Below are positions 8,571 to 17,221 of a stretch of DNA of 35,463 bases, in pieces. The stretch's first letter is position 1. Each line of letters begins with the position of its first letter. This stretch comes from Myxococcales bacterium (lineage in GTDB: Bacteria > Myxococcota_A > Polyangia > Palsa-1104), in the NCBI GenBank assembly GCA_003153195.1, contig PLXG01000033.1:2828-38290 (forward strand), in the 5' to 3' direction. Position numbers and translations under genes: made by a program. A model generated the notes under the pieces. That model saw only the letters and a list, made by a program, of their open reading frames with translations. It was not told where the DNA came from and did no database searches.

Positions 8571-10025
8571 ATGTCCAAGCCCGTTCGCGTTCGAATCGCC
8601 CCATCACCCACTGGCGACCCGCATGTTGGGACCGCCTACATTGCGCTTTTTAATTACGCATTTGCCAAGAAGTCCGGCGGCAAATTCGTGCTTCGAATCG
8701 AGGATACCGATCGAACGCGTTCGACGCCGGAGAGCGAAGCGGCCATCTTGCGCGCGCTCAGTTGGGTGGGATTGAAATGGGACGAAGGTCCCGATGTGGG
8801 CGGTCCGTACGGTCCGTACCGGCAGTCGGAGCGCGCGGCAATTTATGCCGAGCACGCGAAAATGCTGGTCGACAAGGGCGCGGCCTATGCCTGTTTCTGC
8901 ACCGAGGGGCGCCTCGAAGCATTGCGTGCAGCGCAGCGCGCGGAGAAAAAGCCGCCGGGATACGACGGGCTCTGTCGCAAGATCGAAAAGGCCGAAGCCG
9001 CCAAGAAGATCGCCGCCGGCGAAAAGCACGTGCTGCGCTTGGCGATGCCCAAAGAGGGCGACACCGTTTTCAAAGATGGTTTACGTGGCGATGTCTCATT
9101 TCAAAATGCGCTCATCGATGATCAGGTGCTGCTCAAGTCGGACGGATTTCCCACCTACCATCTGGCCAACGTGGTCGATGACCATTTGATGGAGATCACG
9201 CACGTGGTGCGCGCCGAGGAGTGGATCTCGTCGACGCCTAAACACGTCCAGCTCTATCGCGCCTTCGGTTGGGAGCCGCCCGAGTTTTTGCACATGCCAC
9301 TTTTGCGCAACGCGGACAAATCGAAAATCTCCAAGCGTAAGAATCCAGTCTCGCTCGACTACTATCGCGACGCCGGCTATTTGCCGGAGGCGCTGCTCAA
9401 CTTTCTCGGCCTGATGGGGTTTTCGTTCGGCGGCGATCGCGAGAAGTTCACGCTGCCGGAGATGATCGAAGCGTTCGACTGGGCTAAAGTTTCACTCGGC
9501 GGTCCGGTGTTCGATCTGGAAAAACTTTCGTGGCTGAACGGACTCTACATTCGCGAGCTCACACCGGCTCAACTCATCGATCGGTTACGCGCCTGGCGTT
9601 TTTCCGATCAGGCGATGGCGCAGATGGTGCCGCTGGTGCACGAGCGCATTCGTCGGCTCGACGAGTTCATTCCCAATACCGACTTCTTCTTCGCCGGCGA
9701 TCTCGACTACAAGCACGCGATGAAAGATCTCATTCCGAAAGAGCGCTCCGCTGCCGACACCGCCAAGGCGCTCTCTGAGCTGGCCGATGCGCTCGATCCG
9801 CTGCAGACCTGGACGCCGGTGGCGCTCGAGCCGGTGGTGCGCGCGTTCTCGGAACAGATCAAATGGCAGACAAAAGAATTGTTCATGGCCATTCGCGTGG
9901 CGCTCACCGCCCGCACCGCCGCGCCGCCACTGTTCGACACCATGCAGGTGGTGGGCAAAGAGCTGAGCCGTCGTCGCCTGCGCATGTGCGCGGTGGCGCT
10001 CAAAGCCTATCGCCCACAGCCGTAG
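8571..10025 (+). CDS. gltX: Glutamyl-tRNA synthetase
   Basis: This 484-residue class I aminoacyl-tRNA synthetase charges tRNA-Glu in the cytoplasm. The HIGH box is H18-V-G-T within [13 protein letters not shown], and the KMSKS box is K252-I-S-K-R. The zinc-knuckle pattern C108-x-C110...Y131-x3-C135 is present, as in zinc-binding GluRS. Length is normal for the family. The ATG at 8571 gives the standard N-terminus ([15 protein letters not shown]). No strong Shine-Dalgarno precedes it. An AGAGG about 20 bases upstream could instead serve an earlier GTG near 8550, which would add a few residues. The gene stands alone, diverging from the matrixin operon. Whether it is discriminating or GlnRS-like toward tRNA-Gln cannot be decided from sequence. 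Confidence 0.97.
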   Translation: MSKPVRVRIAPSPTGDPHVGTAYIALFNYAFAKKSGGKFVLRIEDTDRTRSTPESEAAILRALSWVGLKWDEGPDVGGPYGPYRQSERAAIYAEHAKMLVDKGAAYACFCTEGRLEALRAAQRAEKKPPGYDGLCRKIEKAEAAKKIAAGEKHVLRLAMPKEGDTVFKDGLRGDVSFQNALIDDQVLLKSDGFPTYHLANVVDDHLMEITHVVRAEEWISSTPKHVQLYRAFGWEPPEFLHMPLLRNADKSKISKRKNPVSLDYYRDAGYLPEALLNFLGLMGFSFGGDREKFTLPEMIEAFDWAKVSLGGPVFDLEKLSWLNGLYIRELTPAQLIDRLRAWRFSDQAMAQMVPLVHERIRRLDEFIPNTDFFFAGDLDYKHAMKDLIPKERSAADTAKALSELADALDPLQTWTPVALEPVVRAFSEQIKWQTKELFMAIRVALTARTAAPPLFDTMQVVGKELSRRRLRMCAVALKAYRPQP

Positions 10026-10068
10026 AGCTGCTGGGGGGGCGCGTTTCAAGCGCGGTTGATCCATCCGA

Positions 10069-11178
10069 CTATTGAGGAGGCTGATACCAACAGGTCTGAT
10101 GAGAAGACTTGGCGGGATCGGTGGCGACAATCTCCAACCCCAAACCAGTGAAAGAACCTCTAACGTAGACCGTCTCGCCGGGCGCTGCGTCGCCCGACCG
10201 TGGCTCAATGGGTGACGTGCGGATTGTTTCCCAGTGAATCGACGTTTGCGATCCGTAGGTGAACGGCATCAGGCGAATGAGCGAGTCGTAGCCGCAAGAA
10301 TCTTGAACTGGTGATGGATCGACCGCGACGCCAAAATAGGGTTCGGCTGGCGCAGGCACACATGGATCGAGATTCCCAGCGGCGGCTGCGGCGCGCGAAA
10401 ACCACCGTTGTGCGGCGTAGGCTGTTCCACCGTCGCCTGGCTGGGTGATCGCGATGTCGTGATCAGCTAAATCTTCGCACAGATCTGCGATCTCTTTGCC
10501 GAGCGGAAGGTACCAACCATTGGTGGCGGCTTCGACCGCTTCGTGGCTGAGTACCGACGTGGTCTCGTCGAGCGTGTTCTGCTCAGCGACAGCAACGAAC
10601 GCGACAGCACTGAGATCATGATAGCCCAGCGCCCCTGGAAGGGGAGCGCATCCCTCGGGGCTGTTCGGATCTTTCAGCAGTGTGCCTGACGGAAAAAGGA
10701 ACACCAGCGCGGTGTTCGAGTTGGGCGAAGAAACTTGGTTGCCGAGGATGCCTTGGATGACGTCGCTAATCTGACAAGTGTCTGTCGGCGGCGATCCGGG
10801 AAGCACGATCACGCCTTTGTTCATACCTGAGCCGACGCCGTAATCGGCGAGGCCCTGCCAGTAACTGCTCGTGAGCAACACCGACAAGAATTTATCGATC
10901 TGCGCGCCCAGCGCTTCGTCGCCTGCCCACACGATAGTCCACGCTTCCATGGCATGAATCACCTTTTCCCCGTTCCAAAACTCGAGCGGCGGAAAGGTCG
11001 GATGCTCGCTGACAGGACGTATCTCGCCCATCGCATCCGGTGCTGGACATGGTGCAAGATCTCTCACGTATTCAGCGACGCTCTGGTCTGCGACGCTCAG
11101 GTCTGGCTCGTCATCCGAGACGGGCGCGGATGAGTCGCATCCGGCGCAAGCGACGAGAGCGAGAATGAATTGGCGCAA
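10069..11178 (-). CDS. Lipoprotein with an SHE..EA motif, possible zinc-binding fold
   Basis: This 369-residue protein has a lipobox (L8-V-A-C11; a second candidate at C14). It starts at TTG (11178), preceded by a very strong GGAGGAGGT seven bases upstream. The TTG is therefore the likely true start. The central motif is S211-H-E-A-V-E-A-A followed by GWYLPLGKEIADLCE. This matches a pattern found in secreted bacterial proteins with SHE..EA..DP and EI.DLC. His212, Glu213, Glu216 and Glu229 could form a metal site, but it is not a canonical HExxH. Secretion and surface attachment by acylation are expected. It converges on gltX with 43 bases between stops. No activity has been established for the family as far as I know. 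Confidence 0.75.
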   Translation of the reverse strand: MRQFILALVACAGCDSSAPVSDDEPDLSVADQSVAEYVRDLAPCPAPDAMGEIRPVSEHPTFPPLEFWNGEKVIHAMEAWTIVWAGDEALGAQIDKFLSVLLTSSYWQGLADYGVGSGMNKGVIVLPGSPPTDTCQISDVIQGILGNQVSSPNSNTALVFLFPSGTLLKDPNSPEGCAPLPGALGYHDLSAVAFVAVAEQNTLDETTSVLSHEAVEAATNGWYLPLGKEIADLCEDLADHDIAITQPGDGGTAYAAQRWFSRAAAAAGNLDPCVPAPAEPYFGVAVDPSPVQDSCGYDSLIRLMPFTYGSQTSIHWETIRTSPIEPRSGDAAPGETVYVRGSFTGLGLEIVATDPAKSSHQTCWYQPPQ

Positions 11179-11273
11179 GGTCGAACCTCCTCCGTTGGGA
11201 TAGAATGGGCGGAGGGCGTTCGAATTATTCTCATTTTAGTGCGAAGATTTCAGACGTGATAGCGGAGCCACTA

Positions 11274-11357
11274 TGCGACATTGCTTCGTCCGATTGCGAT
11301 ATCGCAATGCCGGAGTGCAACCTTGCAATGCCGGAGTGCGACCTTGCGGAGTCGCGC
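11274..11357 (+). repeat. Four tandem 21-base degenerate repeats
   Basis: Four consecutive 21-base units start at 11274, 11295, 11316 and 11337, each beginning TGC(G/A)A. The middle two share the 15-mer GCAATGCCGGAGTGC exactly (11304-11318 and 11325-11339). In the plus frame the units would encode a heptapeptide repeat of form C-[DN]-[IL]-A-x-x-[DE] (CDIASSD, CDIAMPE, CNLAMPE, CDLAESR). The sequence downstream in that frame is Arg-rich and looks non-coding, so I annotate a DNA repeat and not a gene. No other gene is seen in 11179-11434. Confidence 0.7.
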
Positions 11358-11434
11358 CGCGATAGAGCTAGTCGCCGCCGCCATCATCGTAATCGGAAGG
11401 GCGACACCCAGCCGCAAGGAAAAGCAAGCAACTG

Positions 11435-11744
11435 TCAACCTCGCGGGCGACGCTGCATTCGTTGCAATCTCGCGAGCAGATCACGGCGTCCGGCAAAACC
11501 TTGCTTTGAGATCGTTCGAAGTGCTTGCCTGGCGGTGGAAAGATCGTCCACATGCGACTAGCTTGTGGATGAGCAATTCTGCATCGGCATCGCTCTCGAC
11601 CGCCACTGCAACATCCACGTCCGCCGTCATCCGAGGACGAGCGCGAGCGGAGACCGCGAGACCTCCGACGACAGCGTACTCAGCGCCTATCGCTTGGAGG
11701 ATTTTCGTGATCTGGCGGAGCGCATCTTCAACGCGGTTGGCCAC
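11435..11744 (-). pseudogene. Nucleotidyltransferase-like gene (MNT/AbiEii type) with internal deletion and frameshift
   Basis: The GTG-started frame (11744) encodes a clear N-terminal nucleotidyltransferase segment: GAEYAVVGGLAVSARARP, then R-M-T-A-D-V-D with the DxD metal pair. The match breaks down after HKLVACG near 11550, and the frame stops at 11481. In another frame, 11551 to 11435 reads VDDLSTARQALRTISKQGF, then AGRRDLLARLQRMQ. This looks like the usual C-terminal helix of the same family. The central part, with the third catalytic carboxylate, is missing. So an internal deletion plus frameshift seems to have removed roughly half of a protein normally near 190 residues. It overlaps the small partner gene upstream. 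Known: such pairs occur widely, and some nucleotidyltransferases of this superfamily are toxins or antitoxins. Function here is presumably lost. Confidence 0.6.
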
Positions 11745-11911
11745 TTTGCGTCATTCCTCCGATAGAGCTCCGCAACGTAGAGCGTCTCGATCTTCGCCTC
11801 GGTCGCCTTTGGATGCTGTCGTTTGAGGCGCTCTCGGGAAAGCTTCTCGGCGAGTTCGCACAGATCAAGCGCGACTCGCAAGCGTGCACTATCGCGCTTT
11901 GATGCCCTCAT
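11687..11911 (-). CDS. Small helical partner of a nucleotidyltransferase gene, 74 aa
   Basis: The protein reads SARLRVALDLCELAEKLSRE, then RLKRQHPKATEAKIETLYVAEL. This matches the pattern of short helical proteins (LDL.E....L....R..P.A....I) encoded just before MNT-type nucleotidyltransferases. It overlaps the start of the decayed nucleotidyltransferase gene. The ATG at 11911 has no Shine-Dalgarno. A TATACT -10-like hexamer lies only eight bases upstream (11920-11925), so the mRNA may be nearly leaderless. Codons after about residue 55 are Arg/Ser/Lys-rich, and its own C-terminus may be altered. Intactness is uncertain because its partner is broken. Confidence 0.5.
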   Translation of the reverse strand: MRASKRDSARLRVALDLCELAEKLSRERLKRQHPKATEAKIETLYVAELYRRNDAKWPTALKMRSARSRKSSKR

Positions 11912-11955
11912 TCAGGGGAAGTATACGCTCGGAACGTCGAATCCTGCGACAGAGA

Positions 11956-14124
11956 TTAGTCGTCGTCGTAGTTGTCGGGCGTGAACGCGCCCATCACTGG
12001 ATCATTGGTGATCGATCCGCCGTTGCCGAATCCAGAATCCGCGCCCCAACCGAGTGTGGTCGGATCGTTGTTTCCGGGCGTGAAGACGTTCATCCAGGTC
12101 TCGGTGCCGTCGTTGGAGATGCCGTAGCTCGAGCCGATGTTGGTGATGCCCAAAATCGTTCGCGAAGCAGCCGCGGCGGCGGCGTCGTCGGGAAGTGAAC
12201 CGGTCAAACCGAACACATATTGATTTTGCGTGCTGAGCAATTGGAACGGCATGGCGGACGCGTTGGTCGATGTAACTGGCGTCGGAACGTAGCCGGTGTA
12301 GTCGATTGGGTTCAGCACCGGGATGTTGTTGACCGTGGTGAGGCCACCCGCGCCGTCGGCGAACGACAGCGACGCCGGCTCGAGATTGAACCAGTCCTGC
12401 CCGATGGTTCCAGTGCCGTTTCCTGAAGGCAGAACCGATCCGGTCGCGCTCGCTTGGTTCATGGCGCCAATGATAGAGGAGGTGTCGAGCGACTGAATCG
12501 GATCGTTGAGCATGATCTGACCGATGAAATCGGTGGGCGTTGTGCCCGACGAAACGAAACCGAGTCCGCCGGCAGTTTGGTAGCTCGCCAGCCATGGAAT
12601 CGAGCTGTTGCCACCGAAGGCCGACATGCCGGTGAATGGATTTCCCGGCGTGGCGGAGAAGGGCAATCCGTCGAGGCCGGTCGAATAGGTGGTCGGGTAG
12701 TAGGCGCCAAAGGGCGAGTTGATCATATAGAACGACGGAATCGGCTGCGACGCGCCGTCGTCGAGCGGAAACAGAGTCTCGACGAAATCATGTCCGGCGG
12801 CGATGATGTCGTTGGCAACCGCTTGTCGTTTGTCCGCGGTGAAACCGACGGCAGACATGATGCCGTCAAAGACGAACGACTGAATGCTGGGACCGCCGAG
12901 TGGATTGGTGAGACTGGCGCCACCGGTGTTGATGCCATCGGCCGCGAGCGAGGTGAAGCTGTCGACGGTAAAGCTGGCCCAGCTGTTGAGACCAAAGTTG
13001 ATCGAATCGTCGAGGCTCATGTTGCCGTAGTGCGATCCGATGAAGGTCGAGCCGATGAGAAGCCCGCCGTTGAGCACCACTTGGGCGACCAGGTTTGCCT
13101 TGCCGGCCATCTCCAGACCGTCGGAAAGCGTGCCCAAGTTGGACATGAATCCGCTGGTTGCAGCGGTGGTGTCGGCGGTGACAGCGGCGGCTTCGATCAC
13201 CGGCGGCACGGCGCTGACCGCGGCGGTGGTCTGCTGCGCGCCCGCAATGGCGGCGAGCTCGACGATTTCGGGCGCGGTGACCGTCTCCGATGCCGCAGCG
13301 TTCGCCAGTGGCTGCATGACGCCGACAAACTCCTCGCCATTTTCAAACTGATTGATCACGACGTTGTTGGGTCGCCAAGCTTGGGTCGCGGCGAGCGCCA
13401 AATCGGAATCACTCGTGAGCGCGAAGTTTGCCCAAAATTCGTCGAGCGATTCCTGCACTGCGGTACTCGCCGAACCGAGCGGGCCCGAAGCGCCTCCTAC
13501 ACCGTCGAAGAATGCGAAGTCCGCATTTCCGGCGAGAAATTGTCGGCCAACGATCATGTGTCCGGCTTCATGATCGAACAGTGTGAGCACGCCGCCATTC
13601 AGATCATCCGCCGCGTTGCCGACCGAGAGTTTCATCACCAGCGCATCCTGCGCGCCGACATCGTCAACAAGGGTCACGGTCGAGTCGATGGTGTCTCGCA
13701 CATAAACCCACTCGCCATCGAGATCTTTGATCGGGATCGAGTAGGTCTCACCGCTTTTGAACACCGCAATCTGTGTGTCGTACCCTGCGGTGCCTCCAAC
13801 GCGGCCCTGCCAGATGGTATCGAGTCGATATTGATCCATGGTAGTGAGCTCGCCGGCAGCGTCGCGCGTGCGCAGATCGGTGATGATCTGATCGATGCCG
13901 CTTTGGATGGCCGCGACTTCACCTGGATCTCGCCCCATGTTCTGCATGGCGGTCGCCAGATAGTCGATCTTGGCCGCGGTCGATACGCTGTTATCGAGCT
14001 GAAGTCCGTTCAGCAGCTGCTGCTCGAGCTGCGCATTGATCACGGTGTTGCCTTGCGCGTGCGAAATCGCCGGCGCGATCAACAGCGCGACAAAAACTCC
14101 GACGATGACTCGAAGATCGCGCAT
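11956..14124 (-). CDS. Large secreted HExxH (gluzincin-like) protein lacking cysteine
   Basis: This 722-residue protein has a signal peptide ending SHA (residue 23). A zinc motif H185-E-A-G-H189 is followed about 36-40 residues later by Q-E-S-L-D-E-F-W-A-N-F. There a Glu (225 or 229) could be the third zinc ligand, as in gluzincins. Residues about 300-370 contain Ala/Thr-rich sequence and one hydrophobic segment (LVAQVVLNGGLLIGSTFIG). The last 300 residues are low-complexity, rich in Gly/Ser/Thr/Asn/Pro, and end in an acidic DDD. I see no cysteine at all. The start is well supported: GGAGGT five bases upstream, with TAATG overlap to the preceding gene. It is probably exported with that gene's product. 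A protease role is plausible but not shown. Confidence 0.72.
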   Translation of the reverse strand: MRDLRVIVGVFVALLIAPAISHAQGNTVINAQLEQQLLNGLQLDNSVSTAAKIDYLATAMQNMGRDPGEVAAIQSGIDQIITDLRTRDAAGELTTMDQYRLDTIWQGRVGGTAGYDTQIAVFKSGETYSIPIKDLDGEWVYVRDTIDSTVTLVDDVGAQDALVMKLSVGNAADDLNGGVLTLFDHEAGHMIVGRQFLAGNADFAFFDGVGGASGPLGSASTAVQESLDEFWANFALTSDSDLALAATQAWRPNNVVINQFENGEEFVGVMQPLANAAASETVTAPEIVELAAIAGAQQTTAAVSAVPPVIEAAAVTADTTAATSGFMSNLGTLSDGLEMAGKANLVAQVVLNGGLLIGSTFIGSHYGNMSLDDSINFGLNSWASFTVDSFTSLAADGINTGGASLTNPLGGPSIQSFVFDGIMSAVGFTADKRQAVANDIIAAGHDFVETLFPLDDGASQPIPSFYMINSPFGAYYPTTYSTGLDGLPFSATPGNPFTGMSAFGGNSSIPWLASYQTAGGLGFVSSGTTPTDFIGQIMLNDPIQSLDTSSIIGAMNQASATGSVLPSGNGTGTIGQDWFNLEPASLSFADGAGGLTTVNNIPVLNPIDYTGYVPTPVTSTNASAMPFQLLSTQNQYVFGLTGSLPDDAAAAAASRTILGITNIGSSYGISNDGTETWMNVFTPGNNDPTTLGWGADSGFGNGGSITNDPVMGAFTPDNYDDD

Positions 14125-15203
14125 TATTGACCTCCACCCGAATTCAAAACCGCGGCGGCGGGTTTGTTCGCCAAAAATTGTGCAAGCAGCGCCGGATGTC
14201 TCGTCACCAGCTCCTGAATGAGCGGCGCCTTGTCTTGCGTCGATAGATTGCGACTCAAGATTTGGCTCGCCAGCGGAAGCGCCTCGGTTTCCAAATCGGG
14301 ATTGGTGGCGAAGTAGGTGTGAAAGAGAGCAGCGCGATAAATTCGTTTGCCGTTCGAGTCGAGACTTGTCGTCGCGCCAGGTGAATCATTTGACAGCTCG
14401 CTGGTGAGGTAGCTCTTGAGCGTGCTCAGCGCATTGGGAATCGACATGTATACGTTGAGTAGGAAGGTCCGCTGAAATCCGTCCGTATCGGGCGCCAGCG
14501 ATGGATTTGCGAAATAGTAGGAGATGACCGAACGAAGCGTATTCGCTGCCGCCGTTCGATTGACCGAAGTTCCGCCCAACGTAGCGAGCAGCGTCGCGAG
14601 ATGCGCCGCCGCACCTTTGGAAAAGGGCGAACGATTCATCGCCTGCATGATCTGTTGTAGCTGCGTGCCTTGCGGCTTTCCCGCAAAGAGCGAATTCAAC
14701 GTTCGTTCGAGCGGCGTCGTGATCAGCCTCGACGTATTGGCGACGAATTTGTCCTCGGTATCCCAGGTCGCGAGCATTGCGAGCTGCGGTCCCCACGTGG
14801 CACTGATCTGGTCTTGCACCGCTTGCGTCGCCGGATCCACCGGCGCGGTCGGTGCCGTTGGTGCGGTTGTGCAGTTGGTCGGGATGACCGCCGCGGCTTT
14901 GTAGAAACGAGACGACGCGGTCGTTGGATCGAGGTACTGCGCAGTGCCGAGCCAATCGGCGGTGACGGTGGCGATGACGCCCCAGCTTCGGAGATCGCTC
15001 GAAGCCGAGATTTGGTAGATCGCGCGCGGACTGCCAATGACCGCAAGGTGCATTCCTTGAGCGGTGTACTGATAACTCGAGATCTGCGCCGGCGCTGGAT
15101 TACATGGATCGATTACCATCTTGGTGGTCGCGAGCGCTGGTGTGACGACGTTGGCGGCGAGGAAAGCCGCGGAAGAACAGATCCAAATTGACCGCGCAGT
15201 CAT
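14124..15203 (-). CDS. Secreted protein with N-terminal beta-sandwich, partner of the HExxH protein
   Basis: This 359-residue protein starts at ATG 15203, chosen because it opens a signal peptide (cleavage near ALA, about residue 25). Upstream codons in the frame have no signal character. Residues about 45-105 contain QISASSDLRSWGVIATV, then DPTTASSRFYKA, a beta-sandwich pattern common in surface proteins (ASTDL..W...F.D....RFYR). The rest is predominantly helical (ATLLATLGGTSVNRTAAANT and LPLASQILSRNLS), with no catalytic motif seen. It ends LNSGGGQ, and its stop overlaps the next start by one base (TAATG), so the two proteins are made together. A carrier or inhibitor function for the downstream HExxH protein is possible but only inferred. 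Confidence 0.72.
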   Translation of the reverse strand: MTARSIWICSSAAFLAANVVTPALATTKMVIDPCNPAPAQISSYQYTAQGMHLAVIGSPRAIYQISASSDLRSWGVIATVTADWLGTAQYLDPTTASSRFYKAAAVIPTNCTTAPTAPTAPVDPATQAVQDQISATWGPQLAMLATWDTEDKFVANTSRLITTPLERTLNSLFAGKPQGTQLQQIMQAMNRSPFSKGAAAHLATLLATLGGTSVNRTAAANTLRSVISYYFANPSLAPDTDGFQRTFLLNVYMSIPNALSTLKSYLTSELSNDSPGATTSLDSNGKRIYRAALFHTYFATNPDLETEALPLASQILSRNLSTQDKAPLIQELVTRHPALLAQFLANKPAAAVLNSGGGQ

Positions 15204-15326
15204 GATCGGCGGAGATAGAGCAAGACGTATGCCGCGTATTGAATTTAGGGACTTAACTGAAAAATGCGCCGGCTTTTTGGGGGGATAACTCCACACATGC
15301 GACGATTTGTCGCAAGTCGAAATAGC

Positions 15327-15557
15327 TCACGACGCTTTGCGTTTGCTCTTGTTGCGCACTCGGTCGCGCACCAGTTTGTCGACGTTGTCTTCGAGTGCAC
15401 CGACGCGGCCCTGCAGGTTCTTCAGCTCGTCGGGCATCGCAAAATCGAACGCATTTCGCAGGCGATCGACGACTCCTTTCCACACGCTTTTGAGCTGTCC
15501 GGGAAGTTCATCGAAGGACCCTAAGGTGTGCTTGAGACGAGTCTCAACCGTGGCCAT
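15327..15557 (-). CDS. Small coiled-coil protein, phasin-like or nucleoid-associated-like
   Basis: This 76-residue protein begins MATVETRLKHTLGSFDELPG and continues into a predicted coiled coil (LKNLQGRVGALEDNVDKLV) with a basic tail RDRVRNKSKRKAS. AGGAGGT lies five bases before the ATG, a near-perfect ribosome site implying strong expression. There is no signal peptide, so it is cytoplasmic. The layout (amphipathic helices, coiled coil, Lys/Arg tail) is like small phasin-related or granule/nucleoid-associated proteins, but I cannot name a family. It diverges from the glycosyltransferase gene across a 197-base region with inverted and direct repeats. The stretch 15204-15326 downstream holds a 6-bp hairpin (TGCGAC/GTCGCA) without a T-run. 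Confidence 0.7.
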   Translation of the reverse strand: MATVETRLKHTLGSFDELPGQLKSVWKGVVDRLRNAFDFAMPDELKNLQGRVGALEDNVDKLVRDRVRNKSKRKAS

Positions 15558-15655
15558 GGAAACCTCCTAACGCAATGCGTCGTGAAACTAGCTTGCGCAC
15601 CGCGTCATCAAGTGTCAAGTTCTGGCTTAACCGACTAGATCTCATGGTGAATCAG

Positions 15656-15731
15656 CGCTCCTGGTGCGACAAGTAATTACATATGATTACAAGTTTGTGA
15701 CAACTGCCAGGAGCGAACCCTCTAGTACTAG
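15656..15731. promoter_or_regulatory. Divergent control region with nested repeats
   Basis: Between the coiled-coil gene and the glycosyltransferase gene there is a perfect 9-base inverted repeat, CGCTCCTGG (15656-15664) and CCAGGAGCG (15707-15715). Inside it, ACAAGT occurs twice as a direct repeat at 15669-15674 and 15689-15694, exactly 20 bases apart, around an AT-rich near-palindrome. A perfect palindrome CTAGTACTAG follows at 15722-15731. Spacing by two helical turns suggests a dimeric regulator binding site; this is inference. No consensus -35/-10 pair was identified. Confidence 0.45.
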
Positions 15732-15754
15732 GCGTCGAAGAGGAGCCGCCGAAC

Positions 15755-17215
<1,461 letters not shown>

Positions 17216-17221
17216 TTCGAC

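Noticed and set aside
10026-10068. Possible terminator between gltX and the convergent lipoprotein gene
   Set aside because: GC-rich but no stem followed by a T-run could be drawn.
12454-14130. 558-codon plus-strand open frame opposite the HExxH protein
   Set aside because: It is antisense to a gene with a signal peptide, a strong ribosome site and a coupled partner. Its protein is Arg/Val/Gly/His-rich without any domain, typical of shadow frames in GC-rich DNA.
15300-15320. Hairpin TGCGAC/GTCGCA as terminator of the coiled-coil gene
   Set aside because: Only a 6-bp stem and no T-tract on either strand.
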